Part shown: positions 27,427 to 37,483 of the stretch, piece after piece
Layout of the letters: each line of letters opens with the position of its first letter
How positions within the stretch are numbered: the first letter of the stretch is position 1
NCBI RefSeq assembly: GCF_014764715.1
Contig: NZ_JACXXE010000003.1
Span: 310,001 to 374,000 of the forward strand
Direction of reading: 5' to 3'
DNA: 64,000 nucleotides
DNA from: Bacillus crepusculi
Lineage (GTDB): Bacteria > Bacillota > Bacilli > Bacillales > Bacillaceae
Translations under genes and position numbers: made by a program
The notes under the pieces: generated by a model
Database searches by the model: none
Told to the model about the DNA's origin: nothing
Seen by the model: only the letters and a program-made list of their open reading frames with translations

Positions 27427-28377
27427 TTATTTGGTTTGTTGATACATCAGCTCTTTGATTAACGCTTTTTGTACATGCAAGCGATTTTCTGCCTGCTGAA
27501 ATACTTTTGAATGCGGCCCGTCAATAATGTCTGCTGTTACTTCTTCTCCGCGGTGTGCCGGCAGACAATGAAGGAAAATATAGTCCTTTGCTGCATGACG
27601 CATCAGTTCATCATTGACTTGATATTCTTTAAATTCAGCAAGACGCTTCTCGGTTTCTGCTTCCTGCCCCATGCTTGTAAACACATCTGAATATATGACA
27701 TCCGCATCCTGAACAGCTGCGACAGGATCTGTTGTAACGATCACTTCTGCACCGGATTGTTTCGCAAACTCACGCGCAGTGTCTGTCACTTCTTGGAGTG
27801 GTTCATAGCCTTTCGGTGATGCAACCGCAATATCACAGCCTAACTGCGCACAGCCGACCATCAAGGAGTGCGCTACGTTATTTCCATCTCCGATATACGC
27901 CACTTTGACTCCTTTTAAAGTCCCTTTTGCTTCTTTGATTGTCAATAAATCAGCAAGTGCCTGACATGGATGTGAGTAATCAGTCAATCCGTTGATGACT
28001 GGAATGGACGCGTATTTTGCCAGCTCCTCTACCTTCTCATGTTCAAAGGTACGAATCATAATGCCATCTACATACCCGGACAGCACTTGCGCCGTATCAC
28101 TAACGGATTCTCCTCTGCCAATTTGCAAATCATTTGAGCTGAGGAAAAGCGCGTGTCCGCCTAGCTGCGTCATGCCCGCTTCAAACGATACACGGGTTCT
28201 AGTAGAGGACTTTTCAAAAATCATCGCTAACGTTTTCCCTTTAAATAAATCCTGATATGGATGTTGTTTCATTTCTTCCGCTTTTTCAATTAAGTACGCA
28301 ATGTCATTGATAGAGAAATCCTTTAACGATAAAAAGTCTTTTCCGTATAATGCCGGTTGCACGTCTACTTGATTCAT
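27427..28377 (-). CDS. argF: Ornithine carbamoyltransferase
   Basis: This enzyme transfers the carbamoyl group from carbamoyl phosphate to ornithine to give citrulline. The 316-residue protein has the carbamoyl-phosphate motif STRTR (58-62), HPCQ (136-139) and the ornithine-binding HCLPAHRGEE (from 270). It is the last gene of the operon. Its ATG overlaps the carB stop by four bases (ATGA), so the enzyme using carbamoyl phosphate is coupled to the enzyme making it. Confidence 0.97.
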   Translation of the reverse strand: MNQVDVQPALYGKDFLSLKDFSINDIAYLIEKAEEMKQHPYQDLFKGKTLAMIFEKSSTRTRVSFEAGMTQLGGHALFLSSNDLQIGRGESVSDTAQVLSGYVDGIMIRTFEHEKVEELAKYASIPVINGLTDYSHPCQALADLLTIKEAKGTLKGVKVAYIGDGNNVAHSLMVGCAQLGCDIAVASPKGYEPLQEVTDTAREFAKQSGAEVIVTTDPVAAVQDADVIYSDVFTSMGQEAETEKRLAEFKEYQVNDELMRHAAKDYIFLHCLPAHRGEEVTADIIDGPHSKVFQQAENRLHVQKALIKELMYQQTK

Positions 28378-31300
28378 GCCGTCACTTCCTTTTTATATAA
28401 TTCATGGAGAGATACTGGCGATACATCTCCCTCTTTCCCTTTCAGGAATGCTTGAACTGTTTCATATTCGGTTAGGACTTGAACACCATGCGTGAGCGAT
28501 TTTACACGTTGCTCTTTTGCCTCTTCATCCTCCCCTAAGTGGATGTGAAGGGATTTATCGCTTTGTTGCAGCCAAGATTCAAAGCTGCCAGTCCATACGT
28601 CAAAGCCTGCTTGTTTCGCTTCCTCTATTAATAATTCACTGCCTTGTATAAAGAGGCTCCCTTTCTGTTGCCAAATCGACGCAAATACTTTTTTCAAGGC
28701 GCTTTCGACGTTTTTGCCTACACACATTCCTTCACCTGTCGCTTTCATTTCTGGTGTCAGCTTTAAATCGATATCTTGAATGGCATGTGATGAGAAGACT
28801 GGGAATTTCACAGCTGTTCCCCCCTTGTTTTTCGTTGAAGGGTTTAATTCATCAAGCGTCGCACCAGCTAATAACTTTGTTGCCATTGGAATCATTTCAA
28901 TGCCCATGACCTTGCTGACGACTGGGACAGTCCGGCTTGCCCGAGGGTTCACCTCTAATACAAGCGCCTGATCGCCTTTGATCACAAATTGGATATTCAT
29001 AATGCCCTTAAACGCTAATTTCTTCGCTATTTGTTCAGATGCAGTATACACCTGCTGTTTGATGTCCTCACTGATAGAGACGCTTGGTAAAATAGCAAAG
29101 CTGTCACCTGAATGCACGCCCGCTTTCTCAATATGCTCAACGATCGTTGGAATGAAGGTCGTTTTTCCGTCAGAAATAAGATCCACTTCAACTTCTTTTC
29201 CAGTAACATACTCATCAATTAAGATCGGGTACGGCAAATGATCTGGCTGATCAAGCAGTGATGTGAGATGAGCTTCTGATTGGACAACAATCATTCCCAT
29301 TCCGCCAATGACATACGATGGGCGAATTAACACAGGATAACCGATGCTTTTGGCATGCGTGAGTGCTTCTTCTTTTGAGTGAGCCGTATCTCCTTTTGCA
29401 TGAGGAAGCTTCAATTCATCAAGAAGCTGATAGAACAAATCACGATCCTCTAATGCATCTAATGTGTTAAAGGATGTACCTAATAGCGTAACCCCGGCTT
29501 TTTCCAAGCCTTCTGCTACATTAATCGCAGTCTGTCCACCAAATTGGACGATGACGAAATCAATCTGTTCCGCTTCCACCACGTTTAAGATATGCTCTAG
29601 TGTAATGGGTTCAAAATATAAACGATCTGCAATCTCATAATCGGTACTTACCGTTTCTGGATTGTTGTTCATCATGATGGTTTCAAATCCAAGCTTTTGC
29701 AGAGTGAGAACCCCATGAACCGCACTATAGTCAAACTCGACTCCCTGCCCAATTCGAATTGGACCAGAGCCAATGATGAGTGCACGCTGCTTTGTTTTCT
29801 CCTGATGCTCCCCATCACTTTTCCCAAAGTACGTGGAATAGAAGTAATTCGTTTTCGCATCAAATTCCGCCGCACATGTATCGACAATTTTAAATGAAGC
29901 AGCAATGCCATACTCCTTCCGAAGCTGCCTAATTGCCTCTTCACTATTACCTGTAAGATGAGCAATCGTTTCATCAAGGAAGCCCTTTTCTTTTACCTTT
30001 TTCAAGGTGTCTTTCGATAGAGTCCCCTTTTGATTCTTGAGTTCCTGTTCGAGTGCGATCATTCGGTTGAACACATGTAAGAAAAACAGATCAATTTTTG
30101 TCATCTGATGAATTGTTTCAACCGTCTCTTGTCTTGAAAGAAGCTCCATGACAGCGAAAAAGCGGCGATCATCTGGCGTTTTGATTAATTCAAATAATTG
30201 TTCAGTCGATTGCTCTTTCAGTTCTGGCAGGTGAAAGCCCTTTGTTTTGATCTCAAGTGATGCGACTGCTTTTTGAATGGCAGACTCTAAATTACGGTCA
30301 ATCGCCATGACTTCACCAGTGGCCTTCATTTTTGTGCCTAATTGACGGTCTGCCTGTTTGAATTTATCAAACGGCCAGCGTGGGAATTTCACAACGACAT
30401 AATCAAGTGCCGGCTCGAAGCTAGCATAAGTTGTACCTGTGAGCGGGTTTTTCAATTCGTCTAGTGTATAGCCCACCGCAAGCTTTGCAGCCATTTTTGC
30501 AATCGGATAGCCTGTTGCTTTTGATGCAAGAGCAGATGAACGGCTGACCCGAGGATTGACCTCAATGACAAAGTATTTTTTACTAAGTGGATCAAGAGCA
30601 AATTGAATATTGCATCCGCCGACTACATCCAGTGCTGAAATGATTTTCAGGCTCGCGGAACGGAGCATTTGATAATCCTGATCCGTTAATGTTTGAGATG
30701 GCGCAACAACAATCGAGTCACCTGTGTGCACACCAACTGGATCGATATTTTCCATGTTACATACAGTGATACACGTATTTTGACGATCTCTCATGACCTC
30801 ATATTCGACTTCTTTGAAGCCAGCTATGCTTTTTTCAACTAAACACTGATGAATCGGGCTTGCTAATAGGGCTCCTTCAATGAGCGGCTTAAACGCCTCT
30901 TCTGTTAAAGCGATTCCGCCGCCCTTACCGCCAAGTGTGTACGCTGGCCTAAGGATGACCGGGAAGCCTACTTCTTTTGCAAATTGAAGGGCATCTTTCG
31001 CATTATCCACAATTTCACTATCTGGCACAGGTTCGTTCAACTGTTTCATGAGAGCACGGAATTTCTCACGATCTTCACCGTTTTCAATTGTTTCAACTGA
31101 CGTTCCGAGCAGTGTCACCCCGTGCTTTTTCAGTACACCGGCTTTTTCTAACTCGACTGCAAGGTTTAAAGCCGTCTGTCCGCCAAGGTTGGCTAAAAGA
31201 CCATCTGGCTTTTCCTTTTCAATAATTCTTGTCACTGAATCAACTGAAAGCGGTTCAAAATAAATTTCATCAGCAAATGACTCGTCTGTCATAATGGTGG

Positions 31301-31454
31301 CTGGGTTGTTATTCACTAAAATGACGTTGTAGCCCTCTTCTTTTAAGGCCATACATCCTTGTGTTCCTGAGTAATCAAATTCTGCTGCCTGACCAATGAT
31401 GATTGGACCAGACCCGATGACTAGAATGGTTTGTATGCTTTGATCTTTAGGCAT
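28374..31454 (-). CDS. carB: Carbamoyl-phosphate synthase large subunit (arginine-specific)
   Basis: This subunit makes carbamoyl phosphate from bicarbonate, ammonia and two ATP; 1026 residues. The two homologous ATP-grasp halves each open with a VIGSGPI motif (near residues 11 and 556), and each contains a GGQTA(L/I)N-type motif. A shorter C-terminal regulatory (MGS-like) domain follows. As it lies in the arg operon, it is the arginine-regulated isozyme, distinct from the pyr operon copy expected elsewhere. The first eight bases overlap the end of carA. Confidence 0.97.
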   Translation of the reverse strand: MPKDQSIQTILVIGSGPIIIGQAAEFDYSGTQGCMALKEEGYNVILVNNNPATIMTDESFADEIYFEPLSVDSVTRIIEKEKPDGLLANLGGQTALNLAVELEKAGVLKKHGVTLLGTSVETIENGEDREKFRALMKQLNEPVPDSEIVDNAKDALQFAKEVGFPVILRPAYTLGGKGGGIALTEEAFKPLIEGALLASPIHQCLVEKSIAGFKEVEYEVMRDRQNTCITVCNMENIDPVGVHTGDSIVVAPSQTLTDQDYQMLRSASLKIISALDVVGGCNIQFALDPLSKKYFVIEVNPRVSRSSALASKATGYPIAKMAAKLAVGYTLDELKNPLTGTTYASFEPALDYVVVKFPRWPFDKFKQADRQLGTKMKATGEVMAIDRNLESAIQKAVASLEIKTKGFHLPELKEQSTEQLFELIKTPDDRRFFAVMELLSRQETVETIHQMTKIDLFFLHVFNRMIALEQELKNQKGTLSKDTLKKVKEKGFLDETIAHLTGNSEEAIRQLRKEYGIAASFKIVDTCAAEFDAKTNYFYSTYFGKSDGEHQEKTKQRALIIGSGPIRIGQGVEFDYSAVHGVLTLQKLGFETIMMNNNPETVSTDYEIADRLYFEPITLEHILNVVEAEQIDFVIVQFGGQTAINVAEGLEKAGVTLLGTSFNTLDALEDRDLFYQLLDELKLPHAKGDTAHSKEEALTHAKSIGYPVLIRPSYVIGGMGMIVVQSEAHLTSLLDQPDHLPYPILIDEYVTGKEVEVDLISDGKTTFIPTIVEHIEKAGVHSGDSFAILPSVSISEDIKQQVYTASEQIAKKLAFKGIMNIQFVIKGDQALVLEVNPRASRTVPVVSKVMGIEMIPMATKLLAGATLDELNPSTKNKGGTAVKFPVFSSHAIQDIDLKLTPEMKATGEGMCVGKNVESALKKVFASIWQQKGSLFIQGSELLIEEAKQAGFDVWTGSFESWLQQSDKSLHIHLGEDEEAKEQRVKSLTHGVQVLTEYETVQAFLKGKEGDVSPVSLHELYKKEVTA

Positions 31455-32508
31455 GTGCGACTTCTCTCCTTGCTTGTTTCACTTTCTCAATAAAATCATC
31501 GAATACCCATTCACTTTCAGCAGGCCCTGGGTGTGCTTCTGGATGAAATTGAACGGACATGATCAGCTTCTCTTTATGAATGAATCCTTCTACAGACCCA
31601 TCATTTACATGAAGGAATTTCACGTCCACTTCTTTGTCATTCATGCTGTTTTCATTCACAACATAGCTGTGATTCTGACTCGTCATGAAGACACGTTTTG
31701 ATTCTGTATCTTGTACAGGGTGATTCGCCCCGCGGTGGCCAAACGGCAGCTTATACGTATCCCCGCCAAGTGCTAGAGCGATTAATTGGTGACCTAAGCA
31801 AATGCCAAGTGTCGGGAAGGTCATCATGATGTCATGAATCGTCTTTAAATATGGTTTCATTGTTTTAGGATCTCCAGGTCCGTTTGACAGCAGAATCGCA
31901 TCTGGCTTGATCTCAAACACCTTTTCCATTTGTTTATACGGAAGGACCGTTACTTTACAGCCGCGCGCTTCAAGCGAATCGGCAATTGACTTTTTAAAGC
32001 CAAAATCAATGAGTGCTATATGCTCCTCGCCGCTTCCTTGTGTGTAGATCTCATCCTCTGTGACCTGCTCGACTACATTGTCTTGTTTCATCGCCGGTGG
32101 TGTTTCGTTTTCGTCTATACTTAACACAGCGTTCATCGTTCCATTTGCCCGTATGTTTTGCACAACTGCGCGAGTATCAGTATGTGTCAGAAGCGGAATG
32201 TTCCATTTCTGTAAATAATCCTTTAAGCTGACTGCTGCAAGATGGTGAGAAAAATGCTCAGCTGCCTCATAGACAACCACCGCTTTTACTTGAGGCTTTT
32301 TGCTCTCAAAATCTTCATGATTGATGCCGTAATTTCCGATAAGCGGATACGTGAACACAATGATCTGACCTTTATAAGAGGGATCTGTGAGCACCTCTTG
32401 ATAACCTGTCATGCCTGTAAAAAAGACCACTTCACCAGTGATACCAGCTTCTCCTGTCAGATCTCCTTCAAAAGAGGCTCCATCTTCTAAATTTAAATAA
32501 CCTTTCAT
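31447..32508 (-). CDS. carA: Carbamoyl-phosphate synthase small subunit (arginine-specific)
   Basis: This is the glutaminase subunit that feeds ammonia to CarB; 353 residues, as in B. subtilis. The class I amidotransferase nucleophile is Cys237 in GICLGHQ, and the histidine-glutamate pair is in QFHPEAHPG. The ATG at 32508 follows GGGGTGA. A longer in-frame reading to 32598 would run back into argD and has no ribosome-binding site. Confidence 0.97.
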   Translation of the reverse strand: MKGYLNLEDGASFEGDLTGEAGITGEVVFFTGMTGYQEVLTDPSYKGQIIVFTYPLIGNYGINHEDFESKKPQVKAVVVYEAAEHFSHHLAAVSLKDYLQKWNIPLLTHTDTRAVVQNIRANGTMNAVLSIDENETPPAMKQDNVVEQVTEDEIYTQGSGEEHIALIDFGFKKSIADSLEARGCKVTVLPYKQMEKVFEIKPDAILLSNGPGDPKTMKPYLKTIHDIMMTFPTLGICLGHQLIALALGGDTYKLPFGHRGANHPVQDTESKRVFMTSQNHSYVVNENSMNDKEVDVKFLHVNDGSVEGFIHKEKLIMSVQFHPEAHPGPAESEWVFDDFIEKVKQARREVAHA

Positions 32509-32578
32509 GCTTATGTCACCCCAAAATTGAATAATTAATGATATAAATGCATTTTTATACGAAATGGTGTAAAAAAAT

Positions 32579-33730
32579 TTACACTGTGACCGTTTCATTT
32601 GCTAACACTTGAATGATCGCTTCGATCGCTTGATCCAATTCTGCTTTCTCCACATTTAACGGAGGTAATAAACGAATGACGTTTGGACCAGCTGGAAGCA
32701 CTAGCAACCCTTGTTCTCTAAGAGCTGTGATGTAGTCACCTACTGGCTGATGACACTCAATGCCTGCCATTAATCCTTTTCCTCGTACTTCCTTTACGAT
32801 GTTCAGCTGTTTGACGTCTTGTAGTTTTTCTAACAGATAAGCGCCTTTTTCTTTGACTTCCGAAAGAAATTCTTCTTTGAAAATCACATCGAGTGTTGCA
32901 TTCACAGCTGCCATGGCAAGCATGTTACCACCAAATGTTGTTCCGTGTGAACCTGGGGAGAATGCATCTCCTAAAGCCTTTTTCCCGATGACTGCACCGA
33001 CTGGGAAGCCATTTCCTAGACCTTTTGCAGCTGAGATAATATCAGGATCAAGTCCCGTTTGTTCGTATGCAAACGCTGTTCCTGTTCGTCCAATACCCGT
33101 TTGAATTTCGTCTACGATGAGCAGTGCTTCATGCTTTTTGCAAAATGCCTGAACTGCCTCTAGAAATTCTGCTGTCGCTGGATTCACTCCACCTTCACCT
33201 TGCACAACCTCCAGCATCACTGCTGCGACATCATCGATTTCACAAGCTGACATAGCCTCTGGATCATTAAACGGTACATAGTGAAAGCCTTCCAGCATAG
33301 GGCCAAAGCCAGTTTTGATTTTATCTTGACCTGTGGCAGCCATACCAGCATACGTGCGCCCGTGAAAAGAATGCAAAAATGTCACGATATTTGTTTTTCC
33401 TGTTGCTTTACGGGCCAATTTGATAGCCCCTTCATTCGCCTCAGCCCCGCTATTGCAGAAAAACACGAGATCCCCTGAACAGTTTGCTGCCAGCTTTTCT
33501 GCTGCTTTTTCCTGCGGTCCATTTTCAAATAGATTCGATACATGCCAGACTCGATCAAGCTGTTCCTTAATGGCTTGATTCACCTTTAGGTGATTGTGGC
33601 CAAGATTTGTGACCGCAATGCCTTGAATAAAGTCTAAATATTTTTTTCCATTTGTATCGACTGCCCAAGAACCTGCTGCTTCTTTTATTTCAACATTCCA
33701 CCGGCCATAGGTTTGAAAGAGATGACTCAC
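32579..33730 (-). CDS. argD: Acetylornithine aminotransferase
   Basis: This PLP enzyme converts N-acetylglutamate semialdehyde to N-acetylornithine. The 383-residue class III aminotransferase has the PLP lysine Lys236 in SAAKGLGNGFPVG and VDEIQTGIGRTG before it. Its ATG overlaps the argB stop (ATGA). The 70-base gap to carA is the largest after argD in the operon and is AT-rich without a clear promoter. Confidence 0.97.
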   Translation of the reverse strand: MSHLFQTYGRWNVEIKEAAGSWAVDTNGKKYLDFIQGIAVTNLGHNHLKVNQAIKEQLDRVWHVSNLFENGPQEKAAEKLAANCSGDLVFFCNSGAEANEGAIKLARKATGKTNIVTFLHSFHGRTYAGMAATGQDKIKTGFGPMLEGFHYVPFNDPEAMSACEIDDVAAVMLEVVQGEGGVNPATAEFLEAVQAFCKKHEALLIVDEIQTGIGRTGTAFAYEQTGLDPDIISAAKGLGNGFPVGAVIGKKALGDAFSPGSHGTTFGGNMLAMAAVNATLDVIFKEEFLSEVKEKGAYLLEKLQDVKQLNIVKEVRGKGLMAGIECHQPVGDYITALREQGLLVLPAGPNVIRLLPPLNVEKAELDQAIEAIIQVLANETVTV

Positions 33731-34503
33731 AGGACCGCCTCCTTTTGTTTCACAATTCTTGTTCCTTTAAAGGTTTCCCCTGTAAAGATGCTACCTTTGC
33801 CATTGACGATCATGACTTCATCCACATCTCCTGATAAAGCACTTAACGCGGATTGTACTTTAGGAATCATTCCCCCGGAAATAATGCCTTCATCTATGAG
33901 CGTGAGGGCTTCTTGTTCGGTGACGACATCTAATAGCTCACCATTTTTTAAAATGCCTTCAACATCTGTGACAAACATGAGCTTATCGGCTTTCATGGCT
34001 CCTGCGACAGCTGATGCTGCTAAATCGGCATTCACATTTAAAGTTTGGCACTCTTCCGTCATAGATAGCGGAGCAATAACAGGGATAAACTGTTTATCCA
34101 TTAATGCTTCAGCCATTTCAGGATTGACCTCTTTGATTTGTCCAACGTATCCATAAACATCTTGATCGAGAAAATCAGCAACGAGCATCTGACCATCTTT
34201 ACCAGATACACCGACAGATGAAATATCATGCTTTGCCAGCTCTGACACAAAGTATTTATTCACTGTACCCGAAAGAACCATTTCGGCTACCTCTAACACT
34301 GGCTTCGTTGTTTTACGCTGTCCGTCAACGAATTCTGTTTTCACTTCTAATTTTCGCAGCATGTCAGTGATTTCAGGCCCTCCGCCATGTACGATAGCCA
34401 GCTTAAATCCAGCAGCTTGAAGTGAGCGGACATTTTCATAAAAGGTATCTGAAAGTTCTCGAATGACACTGCCTCCACACTTGAACACGATTGTTTTATC
34501 CAT
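33727..34503 (-). CDS. argB: Acetylglutamate kinase
   Basis: This enzyme phosphorylates N-acetylglutamate in the second step of the acetyl cycle. The 258-residue amino-acid kinase has the phosphate-binding FKCGGSV at its N-terminus, HGGGPEI near residue 44 and VNADLAASAVAGAL-type segments later. The ATG at 34503 follows AAGGGG. A five-codon longer form would begin inside the argJ stop and is less likely. Length equals B. subtilis ArgB. Confidence 0.97.
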   Translation of the reverse strand: MDKTIVFKCGGSVIRELSDTFYENVRSLQAAGFKLAIVHGGGPEITDMLRKLEVKTEFVDGQRKTTKPVLEVAEMVLSGTVNKYFVSELAKHDISSVGVSGKDGQMLVADFLDQDVYGYVGQIKEVNPEMAEALMDKQFIPVIAPLSMTEECQTLNVNADLAASAVAGAMKADKLMFVTDVEGILKNGELLDVVTEQEALTLIDEGIISGGMIPKVQSALSALSGDVDEVMIVNGKGSIFTGETFKGTRIVKQKEAVL

Positions 34504-34517
34504 GTCTATCCCCTTCA

Positions 34518-35738
34518 TTATGTGCGATAGCTCGCGTTAATTTTCACGTAATCATAGGTAAGGTCACAGCCCCATGCTGCCGCTTCACCATTTCCTTCAT
34601 TCATTTGAATGAAAATCGTAATCTCATCCTGCTCTAGATACGCTTTTGCTTCCTCTTCTGAGAAAGACTGCGGTTCATTGTGTTTGAACAGACATTTTCC
34701 GCCTAAATAGACTTCAACCTCTTCCGGTGTAACGGAAGCTGCGCTATGACCGATAGCTCCAACAATCCGGCCCCAGTTGGCATCCGTGCCGTATACGGCT
34801 GTTTTCACAAGACTTGAACCAACGATTTTTTTCGCAATAATGCCGGCTTCTAAATTATTTTTAGCACCAGCGACTTTCGCTTCGATTAATTTGGTTGCGC
34901 CTTCTCCATCTCTTGCAATCTCTTTGGCTAAATCCTCACAAGCTAGTTTTAAGCCTTCTTTAAACAATGGCCATTCTGGATGTTCTTCATTCAGTGCATC
35001 ATTTTCTGCCATGCCATTTGCCATCACTAGTACCATATCGTTTGTCGATGTTTCTCCATCGACGGTAATTTGATTAAAGGTCACATCCGTAATGTCACGA
35101 AGCGCTTGTTGCAAAGCTTCCTGCTCGACATTTGCATCTGTTGTGACAAAGCCAAGCATTGTTGCCATGTTTGGATGAATCATGCCTGAGCCTTTCGCTG
35201 CGCCTGAAATGAGAATCTCTTTTCCGTCTATCGTCAGGGTGTATGTTGTATTTTTAATGACTGTATCTGTCGTTAAGATCGCTTCTTCAAAATGACCTTT
35301 TTCTGCTTTTGCCGCTTTCAGCTCGGTAATGCCTTTTTTGATTTTATCCATATCCAGACACTCTCCGATGACCCCAGTTGAAGAAACGGCAATGTAATCA
35401 GGTGCTACCCCTAACATGTCTGCGCAGGCTGCCTGCATGTCATATGCATCTTTCAAGCCCTGCTCACCAGTACATGCATTGGCGATGGCACTATTGACAA
35501 TGACACCTTTTAATTGCCCTGTCTTTTTTAAGCTTTTTTGTGTGACTTTAAGAGGCGCAGCTTGAAAGTGACTTTGTGTGTATACCGCAGCACTCGCAGC
35601 CGGCACCTCACTAACAATCAGTCCAAGGTCTTTTTTTGAATAGCGCAATCCAATATGAATCCCCTTCGCTTCAAAGCCTTTTGGTGATGATACGTCACCG
35701 TCTATTTTGACAATGCTTTTTTCATTCAATTCGATCAT
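34518..35738 (-). CDS. argJ: Bifunctional ornithine acetyltransferase / acetylglutamate synthase
   Basis: This enzyme recycles the acetyl group from acetylornithine to glutamate and can also use acetyl-CoA. The 406-residue precursor is cleaved autocatalytically before Thr193 in the motif HPNMA-TMLGF, which is present. Presence of argJ means that the cell runs the cyclic, acetyl-conserving pathway. It is 21 bases downstream of argC. Confidence 0.97.
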   Translation of the reverse strand: MIELNEKSIVKIDGDVSSPKGFEAKGIHIGLRYSKKDLGLIVSEVPAASAAVYTQSHFQAAPLKVTQKSLKKTGQLKGVIVNSAIANACTGEQGLKDAYDMQAACADMLGVAPDYIAVSSTGVIGECLDMDKIKKGITELKAAKAEKGHFEEAILTTDTVIKNTTYTLTIDGKEILISGAAKGSGMIHPNMATMLGFVTTDANVEQEALQQALRDITDVTFNQITVDGETSTNDMVLVMANGMAENDALNEEHPEWPLFKEGLKLACEDLAKEIARDGEGATKLIEAKVAGAKNNLEAGIIAKKIVGSSLVKTAVYGTDANWGRIVGAIGHSAASVTPEEVEVYLGGKCLFKHNEPQSFSEEEAKAYLEQDEITIFIQMNEGNGEAAAWGCDLTYDYVKINASYRT

Positions 35739-35759
35739 GTTTGTTGTCTCCCCTGTCTC

Positions 35760-36797
35760 TTATGGATAAAGAGGTGTCATTGTGAGGCCCGCCTCTTCAT
35801 GTAAGCCTTTGATGATGTTGAAGTTTTGAACCGCTTGACCGGCTGCGCCTTTCATGAGATTGTCTATGACCGACACGATCGTGAGTCTCCCTGTTCGCTC
35901 ATCTAAATGAAAGCCAATGTCACAGAAGTTACTGCCGTATACTTCTTTTGTTTGCGGATACAGCCCGTGATCTCTCACTCTGACAAAATAGGAATCTTCA
36001 TAAAAGCCTTTCATACGCTTCATCAATTCTTCTTTTGTGACATCCGATTTCAATTGTGTATACATCGTCGCCATAATCCCTCTTGTCATCGGGACAAGAT
36101 GCGTTGAAAATGTGACGTTCGCCGTTTGCGGATTCCATTCTCTTAATACTTGTTCTATTTCAGGTGTATGCTGATGCTCATTCACCTTATAAATTTTAAA
36201 GTTGTCATTTAGTTCTGAAAAATGCGTTCCAAGCGAGGCAGATCGTCCGGCACCGGACACCCCTGTTTTCGCATCTATAATAATCATCGATTCATCCATT
36301 AGATTCTGTTTCATCAGCGGTGCTAAACCGAGAAGAACGGCGGTAGGAAAGCAGCCCGGATTGGCAATCACTTCAGCCTGCTGAATTTTTTCTCGATTCA
36401 GTTCGGATAAACCGTACACCGCTTGTTGAACAGATGCTTCATCCGCTGCCCTTCGTTTATACCAAGCTTCATAGGTTGCGCCATCTTCAATGCGCAAATC
36501 ACCTGATAAATCAATGATTGGCACCCCTTGATTCATAAGCTTTGGCGTCAGTTCACTTGATACGCCTACTGGTGTCGCTAAAAACACAGCATCTGTTTCT
36601 TGCACAATGGCAGCCGGATCAATCGCTTTTAATGTGTGGTCTGCTATGTTTGTCAGATGCGGATAAGATTGACTGTATAATTGCCCATCACCACTTGATG
36701 AATACAATATACATTCCTCCACATGTGGATGGTGCTTAAAGATACGAACCAATTCCGCACCACCGTACCCTGTAGCACCTATAATACCTATTTTCAA
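35760..36797 (-). CDS. argC: N-acetyl-gamma-glutamyl-phosphate reductase
   Basis: This NADPH-dependent enzyme makes N-acetylglutamate semialdehyde. The 345-residue protein has the dinucleotide-binding GATGYGG (8-14) and the catalytic Cys149 in NPGCFPT. The start chosen is TTG at 36797, eight bases after GAGGGTG and giving the known N-terminus [10 protein letters not shown]; the in-frame TTG at 36803 is only two bases from that site. It is the first gene of the argCJBD-carAB-argF operon. Confidence 0.96.
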   Translation of the reverse strand: MKIGIIGATGYGGAELVRIFKHHPHVEECILYSSSGDGQLYSQSYPHLTNIADHTLKAIDPAAIVQETDAVFLATPVGVSSELTPKLMNQGVPIIDLSGDLRIEDGATYEAWYKRRAADEASVQQAVYGLSELNREKIQQAEVIANPGCFPTAVLLGLAPLMKQNLMDESMIIIDAKTGVSGAGRSASLGTHFSELNDNFKIYKVNEHQHTPEIEQVLREWNPQTANVTFSTHLVPMTRGIMATMYTQLKSDVTKEELMKRMKGFYEDSYFVRVRDHGLYPQTKEVYGSNFCDIGFHLDERTGRLTIVSVIDNLMKGAAGQAVQNFNIIKGLHEEAGLTMTPLYP

Positions 36798-36836
36798 CGT
36801 CAATACACCCTCTTGATCTTTGTGAAATTATTTAAC

Positions 36837-36865
36837 ATTATAACATGTATAAAAATTAATTCAAT
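36837..36865 (-). promoter_or_regulatory. argC promoter with AhrC/ARG-box-like operator
   Basis: On the minus strand TTGAAT (36864-36859), 16 bases, TATAAT (36842-36837). The stretch ATTGAATTAATTTTTATA (36865-36848) covers the -35 and matches the ARG box TNTGAATWWWWATTCANW at most defined positions. In B. subtilis AhrC with arginine represses argC from such sites. A second weak candidate lies downstream at about 36820-36837. Confidence 0.65.
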
Positions 36866-36899
36866 TGTATATTTAATATTTGTTTTCATTTTTTTTCAA

Positions 36900-36932
36900 C
36901 AAAAAAACCGCATATCTTCTTGAGACATGCGG
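36900..36932 (-). terminator. Terminator of yitZ
   Basis: The stem CCGCAT(G)TCT / AGATATGCGG (36908-36932) is followed on the minus strand by a seven-T run. Confidence 0.8.
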
Positions 36933-36934
36933 AT

Positions 36935-37483
36935 TTATCTTTCGTTTTTCATATTGATGACCATGAGCGCACTGCATAAATATAATAAGGAGCTTGTATA
37001 AAAAATGAAATGAACGGTAAAGAAATCAGCAAACAGGCCGCCAAGCATAATGGCAATCGATGAGAAAAGGGCTGTCCAAAAATGATAGTGCCCCACTTCT
37101 TTCATTCTTTTCTTCTCAGTTGTCAGTTCGGTAACGAGCAATTTCTCCCCGTGCTTTTGAAAACCGCCTAGTGCACCTAGTGCAAGCTGAATCATATACA
37201 CTTGCTCCACTTCTGTAATATGCGGAAAAAGCAGAAGAAGAAAAGCCATTCCGAACGAATGTATGACTAAAAAGAGCCGCCTGTCGGTTGTTTCAGGCAG
37301 TTTCCCTAACAGTAAATGAATAAAAGCGCCGCTTAAACCAAACAGACCATAAGCGAGACCAAACTGAGAATAGCTTGATCCAACATTTTTAATAAAAAGA
37401 ATATAAAAAGGGAAAATCAGACTGCTTGCGAAAAACAGCAGACTTTGTGAGTAGACGAACCATTTCATTGCTTTTGCATTCAT
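36935..37483 (-). CDS. yitZ: Half-size MFS-like membrane protein YitZ
   Basis: This is a 182-residue protein with six membrane segments, corresponding to half of a major facilitator (segment 2-3 loop [12 protein letters not shown]). Start, stop and the four-base overlap with yitY are clean, so it appears to be a natural short form rather than a broken gene. A homodimeric transporter is possible but not shown. Position matches yitZ. Confidence 0.8.
   Translation of the reverse strand: MNAKAMKWFVYSQSLLFFASSLIFPFYILFIKNVGSSYSQFGLAYGLFGLSGAFIHLLLGKLPETTDRRLFLVIHSFGMAFLLLLFPHITEVEQVYMIQLALGALGGFQKHGEKLLVTELTTEKKRMKEVGHYHFWTALFSSIAIMLGGLFADFFTVHFIFYTSSLLYLCSALMVINMKNER

Noticed and set aside
36935..37483. 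Truncated MFS pseudogene
   Set aside because: The start, stop, coupling to yitY and position match a natural short yitZ; no remnant of the missing half is seen nearby.
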